From contig JAGDZR010000021.1 of assembly GCA_049115695.1 (NCBI GenBank), forward strand, positions 1-64,000: 64,000 bases of DNA, read 5' to 3'. The notes under the pieces were generated by a model. That model ran no database searches. It saw only the letters and a program-made list of their open reading frames with translations, and was not told the origin of the DNA. The stretch comes from JAGDZR01 sp049115695 (GTDB lineage: Bacteria; Bacteroidota; Bacteroidia; Cytophagales; Cyclobacteriaceae). The position numbers and the translations under genes were made by a program. Shown here one piece after another: positions 37,095-45,716 of the stretch (its first letter is position 1; every line of letters starts with the position of its first letter).

Positions 37095-40000
37095 TCAATG
37101 CTTAATGAATCTTTGTGTAAGCACTCGTTCCTCCGATTTGACATGAAGTATGTAAATACCCGCCATAAGCCCAGAAACATCAATGGTATTAACCCCCGCG
37201 ACTAGTTTGAGGTTTACATATTTTTTACCGCTGAGGTCCAGTATTTCAATGCTTAGCTGAGTTGGTGCAGCAGGTATTTCTAATTTTAAATGATCAGTTA
37301 CCGGGTTAGGGTATATTTTAAATGGAATTGTGTTTAAGCCCAAAGGAGGCAATGGTTTAATCTCATGTATGGTCAGCGCACCATTGTATCCTTCCGCCAA
37401 GAATAATAGCTCATATTCACCGGCTGATGGAAATAATTCACCACTCAATGTAATGGAGTCATTTTGAATGGTAAATTGTTCATCTGTGACTTGTACACCA
37501 TTAACGCTGATCGACTGAATAGCCGTTGACCATGTCAAATCAGGATTGAGCAGGCTTACATCATTACCTGGAACTGTGTCCGTCAAATTTGTGGTAATGA
37601 TTGGAGATGTGGTGAGTGTGGCTGAAGACCATGATAAGGGATCATTGGCATAAGTGTAATCGTCATTTCGAATTAGAAAATGACCATTCCCAACTGCCGA
37701 AGGCCAAGCGCCAGCAGGTTCATAACGCACCTTTTCTACTAGTATGTATTCAAACTTATTGGTTCCATTATCATCGTAAGTAGGTCCCGGTTTCCAAAGC
37801 TTGAGACTTTCACCAGAATTGTCAAGGGCTCCAGGCATATTGATGACCTGGGTGATGAACGAAACTCCGTAGTTTTGGCGGAAGTCATCAGTCTGATAAT
37901 CGGATTGAATGACGTAGATCACCTGGTTAGGTCCAAGCTGAATATCGCCAGGAAGTGTCAAGTCTACTCCGCCAATTTTCCATCCATGCGACAAATCGTC
38001 GGCACTTGTAAGGGTGATGGTGTCTGTGCTTATATTTTTCAAAACAAGGTATTCAGGAGTGCTGTCAGCAGGGTGAAACATGATACGATCAATTACTACA
38101 GGCCCCACCTTAGGAGACTTGTTTGAGGCACCAAATGACGGTGCAGATTGCCCAACGTATTCCGTATGCCCCTGGCTATTGGTGTGCCAGCCCAGACTCA
38201 CATTTCGATCTGTTTCGTCAAACTTAATTCCAATAGAATAGCCAGTCAGCGCACCATTAGCGTCTGCAGCATATAGCATCAACTCTTCTCCATGGGAACT
38301 CAATGAAAAAATCTCACCAAAGTCTTCTTCATCAAATGCGAGATAGTCATCAGGAGCTAGCAGCGTACCTGCCGGGATTTGCCATTTCTTCGGTTTGGAT
38401 CGGTCGTCTGTGACATACCATCCTGATAGATCAACTGAGTTCAGTCCTTGATTGAACAGTTCAAAGGCATCTGTCAAGCTATCAGAAGAGTTAGCGAGTA
38501 ATTCATTGATTCTCAAATTGATATTGCCAGGGGATGGATCATGCTCTAAGGGAGATCCACCTATATGGGTGGACGCTCTCCAATTGCCAGGGTTTGATAA
38601 GTCAGCATTTTGAGGGTTGTTAGGTACCAACGAGCTACCACCGCCATCTGCCGTCACAGGCCAGGGAAAATCATCTTCGTAGGTTACTTCAATGATCACA
38701 TTTCCATGTTGATCTTCAAGTTCAATTTTTTCACCGCTGTTTTTCAAGCTCCCGTCAAAAGTGCCAGTAGGTTTTTTTCCAGAGTGCGCTTCAAATAGTG
38801 TGGCGTTAGAAGCCAACACCAGGAATCCATTTGCCTTGATGATTTCATCTGTAAAAGAATAGGAAATGCCATTTGTGAATTTCGAACCACGTAAGTGAAC
38901 ATCAGCAGCTTGTGGATTGTATAATTCAATGAATTCAAGGTCACCTCCATTGATCATCTGAGTGTCCCAGGGGTTGTAATGTATTTCCGTCAATTGCAAT
39001 TGACCAGGATCATCGGATCGAGTAATGTTCAATACCACTAGTGGTCCCCATGCTGTATCATTTTTCACTCTCGCCATAACAGCTGAAGGAGCTCCTATAT
39101 GAAGTGTGGTGTCGTTGGATTTCAATGCAGATGTGTCCATCATGCCGCCAGGTTGTCGGGGATCTGTCCCGTCAATGCTAATGTAAACCTGTCCGATTGA
39201 GTCTATAGGATTAATAATTCGGATGTCCAATGAATCGCTTGCTTGCACTGAACTTGTTTGGATGGTGTCATTGTTTAATACAATAATGGGCGCTTGCAGC
39301 AAATCGTAAACACCCAGTTGCTCAAATTGTGCTTTGACAATATCCGTTCGGAATGGTAGGTAATCGTCAAATACTGCTTTTACGTTGTTTTCCCAGTTTT
39401 GAGGTGTGTTGGCTGGCATCCATGAAATGATGTCACCCCATCTGGCTGCCTCTGCAATGACTGCTTGTTGGATTTGAGCTTTTCTTTTATCGAATAAACC
39501 TCTCACTTTATGAGGCGTCAATACGCCATCTTGCTCCATATGCTCATGGATGCGATCTGCCAGGTGAATTCGGTAGTCTTCACTTGCGAGTAGCTTCCGA
39601 TGAATGGTTACGGGGTTAAGGAAATCAATGTTTTCCGAAAACCAGGTGTCATCTTGTTCCATCAATGGAAAGCTATCATCCTTGTTGTACATTGATTTTT
39701 CAAAATCATGAACGATCCACTTAAAGCCATCAGGGTTTGCTCTGTTGTAGATACCTATAAAGTTGTTAGGTCGTAATACCTGCCCCCATAACCCCGGCCA
39801 AATGACACCAGGGCCATCCTGACTGCCTGTGTAAAAACCAATCAAAAGGTAATCGATCAGGTTGTCGATATCCAATAATCGTTCTAGTCCTGGATCACGA
39901 ACACCATTGGTGTCTAATCCTTGTATAGCGTAGTAGTCTGACTTACTATCAAATCCGGCAAGTGCCTTTTCCCAGAGTCGTTGAGCTGAGGACATAGATC

Positions 40001-41711
40001 CTTCGATCGCTCTTACTTTCAGGTCATTTTCTGGATTAGGGACATCTTGTTCTGGTTTGATGATATCATAATCACTTTTATTTCCACCGAGGTATGTTTC
40101 TGCGAAATTTTCCTCAGCACGTTCCTGAATTTGATACAATCCCCAATACATTCCATTGAGGTATAGATGACAGTAACGGCTTCTGGTGTATGGAGCCCCC
40201 ATTTCACCCTGAATGTCGCGGGCAACCACTTCCTTTAGAAATGTCACAGTCTCATGTGATTCCTCAGTCTGCCACGAAGAGTTTTGGGCAGTACGGAAGT
40301 CGAGTCTTTTGAATTGGTCGGTACCTTCATCTCCAAAAAGCGGATATTCCAGTTTGGATTTGCCATAGGTATCTCGAAACAGCATCCTGAAGGAGTGTTT
40401 GGCATTTCTGGGAAGCCTGCTATATCGTCCTCTGATTCTTAGTCCACCATTGATTTGAAAACTAGTATTATTGGACGGGTCAATCATCTCAACAGACATT
40501 GGTTTTTCCCAACCACGTTCCAAGGCATTCATGTAAATGCCCTTATGTTCATCAAACAAGTCATCAGGATTGGTGACAATTGAAAAAGAAGGAATAGCAT
40601 GCAGTGCATCGTCCATCAAATCTTTATAGCTATCACTTTGCGTAATATTGGAGGACATTGCATAGTCCATATTTTGTGGGTTATTAAGACCAGGCCATGC
40701 AAAATTGTATTGTTCTGCTGGCCAGGTACCACCAGGATCTTCCTGTTCAATGATTGCAGCAGTGAATAGATAGGTATGAGTTACAACTCTGCTGGGTGCA
40801 AGTGAAGGTGCCATTACCTGAGCTCTAACAACAACTCCCGGTGTTTTTCCACCTCGATTTTGAATACTGGATGGATCTATTGCGATAGAGAGGCGAGCAG
40901 TGCCTTCCAATTTATTGGGAGAATATCGGGGATCGCTACCATCGAGTGTATAAATGATGGTTGCATCTACATTTGATGATGTAAGTGTTAGTTCGAATGG
41001 AGCATCATAGAAACCTCGCTTAGCACTGAAGTTTGGTTTGTTTGCACGTGAGTCCGGACCGAAATTATCAAAACGCACTATACCCAAGAATGCATTGTTA
41101 ATACCCGCTTTGTCTTCTCGACTATACCATGAGAGCTTAGTCAATGTCTCATCAGGATCTTCGTCAATTAGCTGAATATCAAATCCCATCAGCGGTTCAT
41201 TCACTAAGGTTTCAGGGTTTATTCCTAAAGTGCTCAGTGGCAAAGCCAGCTCAAAACGAGTTAGACTGTCGACCGTTGTTTCACCTAGAACAACACCTTC
41301 AATGGCTTGGTTATTACGTTCTTCAATGATTGAACTACCCCGTTTAAGGCGATATTTAAAGTCATCGGACCCATAAGCGCCATTTTTGTCATTACCAATA
41401 TCCAGAAAGAAGTCGACACCATCTGCGCCTGTGTGATGATCATCAATTACTTCAACTAAGACGTACAGGTTTTCTAAATCAGCTGCCAATCGAAAGGATC
41501 CTGCTAGATCTGAACTTCCGTTAAGCTGGCCAGTTAATATGCGATCTATTTGTTCCTTAGGTATGTCCTTCCAGATTTGATCCTTTTCTCCATCGATTAT
41601 CGGTGCAGATATCAACTTTTGAACCAAAGCGGTCTGAGCCTGAATATGCTCCAGGGATATTGACATCAGAAGAATGAGAAAGAATGTTTTTAGGTTCGCC
41701 ATATTATGCAT
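37095..41711 (-). CDS. CotH/lamin-tail mosaic protein with type IX secretion signal
   Basis: A 1538-residue surface or secreted protein. Order: signal peptide; CBM9-like domain (~30-230, PIIDGEKDQIWKDIP); chitobiase-C-like module (IYTLDGSDPRYSPNK); CotH kinase-like domain (~370-720, with RGRYSRLPRNAKHSFRMLFR and FKWIVHDFEKSMYN); a second sandwich module (IDGTDPRQPGG); lamin-tail domains (LTEIHYNPWDTQMINGGDLE; RINELLANSSDSLTDAFELF; ~1210); and a T9SS type A C-terminus (KIYPNPVTDHLKLEIP, MAGIYILHVKSEERV). CotH domains resemble atypical protein kinases; the role here is unknown. It heads the operon with GH95 and the esterases. Confidence 0.88.
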   Translation of the reverse strand: MHNMANLKTFFLILLMSISLEHIQAQTALVQKLISAPIIDGEKDQIWKDIPKEQIDRILTGQLNGSSDLAGSFRLAADLENLYVLVEVIDDHHTGADGVDFFLDIGNDKNGAYGSDDFKYRLKRGSSIIEERNNQAIEGVVLGETTVDSLTRFELALPLSTLGINPETLVNEPLMGFDIQLIDEDPDETLTKLSWYSREDKAGINNAFLGIVRFDNFGPDSRANKPNFSAKRGFYDAPFELTLTSSNVDATIIYTLDGSDPRYSPNKLEGTARLSIAIDPSSIQNRGGKTPGVVVRAQVMAPSLAPSRVVTHTYLFTAAIIEQEDPGGTWPAEQYNFAWPGLNNPQNMDYAMSSNITQSDSYKDLMDDALHAIPSFSIVTNPDDLFDEHKGIYMNALERGWEKPMSVEMIDPSNNTSFQINGGLRIRGRYSRLPRNAKHSFRMLFRDTYGKSKLEYPLFGDEGTDQFKRLDFRTAQNSSWQTEESHETVTFLKEVVARDIQGEMGAPYTRSRYCHLYLNGMYWGLYQIQERAEENFAETYLGGNKSDYDIIKPEQDVPNPENDLKVRAIEGSMSSAQRLWEKALAGFDSKSDYYAIQGLDTNGVRDPGLERLLDIDNLIDYLLIGFYTGSQDGPGVIWPGLWGQVLRPNNFIGIYNRANPDGFKWIVHDFEKSMYNKDDSFPLMEQDDTWFSENIDFLNPVTIHRKLLASEDYRIHLADRIHEHMEQDGVLTPHKVRGLFDKRKAQIQQAVIAEAARWGDIISWMPANTPQNWENNVKAVFDDYLPFRTDIVKAQFEQLGVYDLLQAPIIVLNNDTIQTSSVQASDSLDIRIINPIDSIGQVYISIDGTDPRQPGGMMDTSALKSNDTTLHIGAPSAVMARVKNDTAWGPLVVLNITRSDDPGQLQLTEIHYNPWDTQMINGGDLEFIELYNPQAADVHLRGSKFTNGISYSFTDEIIKANGFLVLASNATLFEAHSGKKPTGTFDGSLKNSGEKIELEDQHGNVIIEVTYEDDFPWPVTADGGGSSLVPNNPQNADLSNPGNWRASTHIGGSPLEHDPSPGNINLRINELLANSSDSLTDAFELFNQGLNSVDLSGWYVTDDRSKPKKWQIPAGTLLAPDDYLAFDEEDFGEIFSLSSHGEELMLYAADANGALTGYSIGIKFDETDRNVSLGWHTNSQGHTEYVGQSAPSFGASNKSPKVGPVVIDRIMFHPADSTPEYLVLKNISTDTITLTSADDLSHGWKIGGVDLTLPGDIQLGPNQVIYVIQSDYQTDDFRQNYGVSFITQVINMPGALDNSGESLKLWKPGPTYDDNGTNKFEYILVEKVRYEPAGAWPSAVGNGHFLIRNDDYTYANDPLSWSSATLTTSPIITTNLTDTVPGNDVSLLNPDLTWSTAIQSISVNGVQVTDEQFTIQNDSITLSGELFPSAGEYELLFLAEGYNGALTIHEIKPLPPLGLNTIPFKIYPNPVTDHLKLEIPAAPTQLSIEILDLSGKKYVNLKLVAGVNTIDVSGLMAGIYILHVKSEERVLTQRFIKH

Positions 41712-41858
41712 TCATAATTCGAAAACTGAAATTTAGCCACTCCATTTCTAGGCGGACGTCAGTTTAATTGGATGTTCAGGTCATGTACAGTTTAGATTGG
41801 AATATCAGGATGAAATGCCTGAAGCCGACAATCAGGTCAATATTGGATTATAGTAAGT

Positions 41859-41898
41859 AGTCTATATAAAATCTGGGAGTAGTCTATCCTAAGTCTAT
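41859..41898 (+). promoter_or_regulatory. Direct repeats AGTCTAT, 22 and 11 bp apart
   Basis: AGTCTAT occurs at 41859, 41881 and 41892, spaced 22 and 11 bp, so all face the same side of the helix; the first two share the longer AGTAGTCTAT. They lie ~90-130 bp upstream of the GH2 start. A regulator binding site is inferred. Confidence 0.4.
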
Positions 41899-41987
41899 AT
41901 GCAAAAATCGCTCTTTCATTAACCCTTGAAGACATTTGTGCGGAATTGTAGCAATGAATGATCATCTGCTCAGTCTATGAAAATGTT

Positions 41988-44516
41988 ATGATGATGAGAA
42001 TACTTAATGCCTTGATGGGGGTGCTTTTCATGTTCACCCTTGTTGCACAACCCAACACCACAACCTCACATGAGGAGAACAGTCAAAAAGTAAGAGACCT
42101 AAGTGGCTATCGTTGGAAAATGAAGATGATGCTGCCCGGAGAAGGCGTAAAACGGGGACTTCATCAATTACCTTCTGAAGACATAGAGACATTGGTGTGG
42201 AACAACGCCAGGGTGCCGGGTGATGTCTATACCGATTTATGGAAAGCAGGAGCCATTGATGATCCGTATTTCGGCAGGAACAATGTGAAAGCCCAGTGGG
42301 TACAGCAGTATGAGTGGTGGTATGCCCATCAATTTAGAGTAACCGAGGAGGTTGAAGATCAAATTGTTGATGTCGTTTTTGAAGGAGTGGACTACAGTTG
42401 TGAGGTTTGGCTCAATGGTCATTACCTGGGCAAACATGAAGGTGTGTTCTCCAAGTTCTCGTTCAATGTAAATGATGCGTTAAGAATCCATAAGACCGAT
42501 TACCTGAAAGGTCAAAATATCCTGATGGTGAAAATCGATCCAGCTCCCCAGGTAAATGCCTTAGTCGCCGGCAAAAAAACACCATGGTTTGGTGATTATT
42601 GGAGAGACCTTGCACCCATGGGCATTTGGAGACCTGTGAAGTTGGTGAGAACAGGTAAAGTAAGATTTGAAGATGTCTATGCAAACAATACGATCAATGA
42701 TGATGGAAGTGCAGACGTCAACCTGGAATTGACCGTAGAAAACACATCCGGCCAACCAAAGGAAATGAACTTCATTGCCACGCTGGAAGGTAAGAATTTT
42801 GAAACCAAAAAAATTGAAGTGTCATTTACTTCCATTGTCCAGCCGGGTACGCAAAAAGTAGTCGAAAAAATACATCTGGACGACCCTCAATTGTGGTGGC
42901 CGTGGGATTTGGGTAAACCCAATTTATATACTGCACGCATTACTCTTAAAGAAGGCAAGGTGAATCATGATTTTAATGAAACTACTTTTGGAATCAGAGA
43001 AGTTACCTCAAAGTGGAATCCTGGATTCAAAAAGGATGTTGATGTGACTTTTCCTCGATCTACCTACATCAACGACAAGTTTCATTTCATCAGGTCAGCA
43101 TGCTGGGGTGGTCCTCCGGATATCTTCATGGGTCGTACCTCAAAAGAGGAATACTACGAATTGATCCGATTGGCCAAGGAGATGAACATGAACAACATTC
43201 GGATCTTTGGATGGCACCCTCCAGAAATTCCAGAGTTCTATCAATATGCCGATGAAATGGGTATGACCATTTGGCAAGACATGATACCATTGGGTACGGG
43301 TAACATCCCAATGGATGAAGAAAACTTGACGGAAATATTCAATGAAGGCATCAAAGTGGTGAAGGAACGACGCAATCATCCATCACTCATTATGATGGAA
43401 GGGGGAGAGGAGATGATGTTTAGAACGCGTGATCCTCATGCTGGCAGGGCCTTTTTAGAGCGTTTAGGAGATTCATTGCAAGCCTATGTCGATCTACCGT
43501 TTGTACCGGACTCACCTATGACCGACCATGTAGCACAGGAAGCAGGGTTTAAACCCAAAGAGGCTGTTCACGCGCTTCGCTATTTCTATGACATGGGGCA
43601 GTGGCTACATGAAGATTGGTATCAGACTAAGGCGGATGGCTATCCCATCGTACCAGAATTTGCCATCACCTCTGTGCCTTCGGTCGAGAGTCTGAAGAAG
43701 TTTATTCCTAAAAATGAAATGTGGCCTCCTGGATTGAGTTGGGGACATCATTGGGCTGATTTAACCCGATTAAGAATGCAGAACTGGGATGTCTTCGGAG
43801 ATGAGATGACGGGATCGTTGGAGGAGTTCGTTAATGCCACCCAAGACGCTCAGGGCATCATTTTTCAAAATGGCATAGAGCATTTCAGAAGAGATAAACC
43901 GAGCCTAAGCGCCATTGCATTGTGCCATTACATTACCTATTGGCCAGACATGAAATGGGGAATTGTGGACAACTATCAAAAGCCAAAAAACTCCTACTAT
44001 TTTGTTCAGAAAGCCTACCAGCCACTATTGATCAACTTGGAATTTAAAAAGAGAAGATGGGATAAACAGGAAGCTTTCAAAGGAAGTATTTGGGTGGTCA
44101 ATGACTATTATGAGGAGTTTGAGGGTTGTAAAGCCTCGATCAAAATCAGCAATGAGGCAGGTAAAGTATTGATGAATGAAACCTATTATTTTGGTGAGAT
44201 CACAGGAAATAGTGCGAAGAAATTTGAGGAAATCAAGGCAGATGTATTGTCAAAAGTTGAGAAGCAATTCTTTGTAGCACTTGAACTAAAAGGCAAAACA
44301 GGCAATGTGGTTTCAAAGAATGATTACTTCTTCCTGATTGGAGATCAGAAGCAAGCTACTGCACGATTCCGCGAGTGGAAAACAGAGCGGCTGCAACTTG
44401 AGAATAAATATGGCACCTATGGTTCGTACTACCACTTCTTCGATGAGCTGTCAGGCGAAAATGGAGCTAAATATGAAAGTGGTGTTCAGGTGCCAAGAGC
44501 GCAAGGTTTTGAGTGA
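41988..44516 (+). CDS. GH2-family glycoside hydrolase (beta-mannosidase/glucosaminidase-like)
   Basis: About 842 residues; three adjacent ATGs (41988-41996) begin the signal peptide (LNALMGVLFMFTLVAQ), preferred over a start ten codons earlier. Order: jelly roll (~50-240; FEGVDYSCEVWLNGHYLGKH), Ig-like domain (LWWPWDLGKPNLYTARITL), TIM barrel (~370-680; NMNNIRIFGWHPPEIPEFYQ), C-terminal Ig-like region. Nucleophile candidate is Glu in VPEFAITSVPS. The acid/base segment reads MMEGGEEMM instead of the usual WNGNEN-type motif, so substrate assignment is uncertain. Possibly part of the same algal glycan pathway as the truncated GH117 gene behind it. Confidence 0.83.
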   Translation: MMMRILNALMGVLFMFTLVAQPNTTTSHEENSQKVRDLSGYRWKMKMMLPGEGVKRGLHQLPSEDIETLVWNNARVPGDVYTDLWKAGAIDDPYFGRNNVKAQWVQQYEWWYAHQFRVTEEVEDQIVDVVFEGVDYSCEVWLNGHYLGKHEGVFSKFSFNVNDALRIHKTDYLKGQNILMVKIDPAPQVNALVAGKKTPWFGDYWRDLAPMGIWRPVKLVRTGKVRFEDVYANNTINDDGSADVNLELTVENTSGQPKEMNFIATLEGKNFETKKIEVSFTSIVQPGTQKVVEKIHLDDPQLWWPWDLGKPNLYTARITLKEGKVNHDFNETTFGIREVTSKWNPGFKKDVDVTFPRSTYINDKFHFIRSACWGGPPDIFMGRTSKEEYYELIRLAKEMNMNNIRIFGWHPPEIPEFYQYADEMGMTIWQDMIPLGTGNIPMDEENLTEIFNEGIKVVKERRNHPSLIMMEGGEEMMFRTRDPHAGRAFLERLGDSLQAYVDLPFVPDSPMTDHVAQEAGFKPKEAVHALRYFYDMGQWLHEDWYQTKADGYPIVPEFAITSVPSVESLKKFIPKNEMWPPGLSWGHHWADLTRLRMQNWDVFGDEMTGSLEEFVNATQDAQGIIFQNGIEHFRRDKPSLSAIALCHYITYWPDMKWGIVDNYQKPKNSYYFVQKAYQPLLINLEFKKRRWDKQEAFKGSIWVVNDYYEEFEGCKASIKISNEAGKVLMNETYYFGEITGNSAKKFEEIKADVLSKVEKQFFVALELKGKTGNVVSKNDYFFLIGDQKQATARFREWKTERLQLENKYGTYGSYYHFFDELSGENGAKYESGVQVPRAQGFE

Positions 44517-44551
44517 AGATTTGCATCTAAGAACATTGCATTTTAGTTTGG

Positions 44552-44854
44552 TCACCACTCAAATATCATTTTATTCTGGGCTCTTAAACTCAATTGGTCA
44601 ACTTCTCCGCTTCCGTGAAAAATGATGGAGGTACCCACAATTTCACCCATAGAATCAGGTAATGGTCGGACTATTTTTTGGGATTGATTGATGTTTAGTG
44701 AGAGCTGTCCCAACTGATTTTGGATGATAATATCATTCCATTGTTTCATAACAGCGACTAATTCAGGTATACTCAGGACTTGCTCAGTGCCCAAGGTCAT
44801 TTCACTGTAAATGCTACATCCTTCACCTACTAGCTTGAAATCATGTGATCCCAT
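44552..44854 (-). CDS. Small hypothetical protein or gene fragment
   Basis: An open frame of ~100 residues starting MGSHDFKLVGEGCSIYSEM and ending NKMIFEW. Composition looks protein-like, with alternating hydrophobic positions. No family recognised. It fills the gap between the GH2 gene and the truncated GH117 gene on the opposite strand, and its start overlaps the broken end of that gene. It may be the tail of an inserted sequence or a small native gene. Confidence 0.35.
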   Translation of the reverse strand: MGSHDFKLVGEGCSIYSEMTLGTEQVLSIPELVAVMKQWNDIIIQNQLGQLSLNINQSQKIVRPLPDSMGEIVGTSIIFHGSGEVDQLSLRAQNKMIFEW

Positions 44855-45453
44855 TTGGTGAGAAAGGCGAATGGGATCAGGACGCCACACACGACCTACA
44901 TCCAATTGTTTACAAGGATAAAATCTATTTGTATTATAAAGCTGCTTATAACAAATGGCCCGATATACGCGATAAATATGCCGTGGCACATGGTCTGGCA
45001 ATTGCAGAAGATCCGTTGGGGCCATTCACCAAACATCCATTAAATCCTGTACTAAACTCTGGTCATGAAACGACATACTTTCCTTTTCGGGAAGGTGTAG
45101 CTGCATTAGCCTTCAAAGATGGGAATGAGAGAGAAACCATGCAGTATGCAGTGGATGGTGTGAATTTCAAAATTGCTGCTTCCTTATCGTTAACACCTAC
45201 TGCTGCTGCTCCTTTCACACCTGATGCCTTTACTAATACAGATTATGGAAGAGGTGTTACCTGGGGATTGTCACATTTCACTAATGCAGGAACCCGCGGA
45301 AAACAATATTCAATCATGGCACGATTTGATTGTGACCTAAGTCTTCATGTGAATGAAGTTTCGCTGAAAAGAACGGGCGTATGGCATGACCCGGATGTAT
45401 ACTTTCAGCAAGGTTTAGGAGAGGAGTTGAGGAAGAGAAGGGGAAAGGAGTAG
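44842..45453 (+). pseudogene. 5'-truncated GH117-like glycoside hydrolase
   Basis: The frame begins abruptly at VIPFGEKGEWDQDATHD; stops lie just upstream and the first half of the propeller is missing. What remains matches the C-terminal half of GH117: HDLHPIVYKDKIYLYYKAAY, HGLAIAEDPLGPFTKHPLNP, NSGHETTYFPF (the candidate acid His), and RGVTWGLSHFTNAGTRGKQY. Compare the intact 439-residue homologue at 13044-14363. The base-Asp blade is absent, so it cannot be an active GH117 enzyme. The only visible start is a GTG at 44845. Likely a deletion relic. Confidence 0.75.
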
Positions 45454-45482
45454 TTCGCTGCAAAGTGCATGATTTAGCCGCA

Positions 45483-45500
45483 GTTGGTGTTCTCACCAAC
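45483..45500. repeat. Palindromic repeat, type 1
   Basis: GTTGGTG, four-base loop, CACCAAC. The same palindrome recurs at 49204-49221, and a degraded version (GTGCTCACAAACAGCC) at ~45597-45613. Intergenic. Confidence 0.6.
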
Positions 45501-45557
45501 AGCCCGAAAAGCGTTATCTCATCAATACGGATTACTTCATAGATTCTAAAAGGAAGT

Positions 45558-45597
45558 AATGATTTTTTTGAAGGGCATAAGACCTACCAGGGCGGAG
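45558..45597. repeat. Palindromic repeat, type 2 (degenerate copy)
   Basis: Shares GTAATGATTT and CATAAGACCTAC with copies at 47816-47857 and 49320-49362, but the left arm of the hairpin is mutated. Intergenic, ahead of the prolyl oligopeptidase gene. Confidence 0.5.
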
Positions 45598-45716
45598 TGC
45601 TCACAAACAGCCGAAGCGTTTTTTCAATTATCTGGTCATAACCATTAATGTAAATAATTGGTCCATGTTTGAATAATGATATAATTCTGACTTACTTCAT
45701 TCTAAACCTTGATTCA

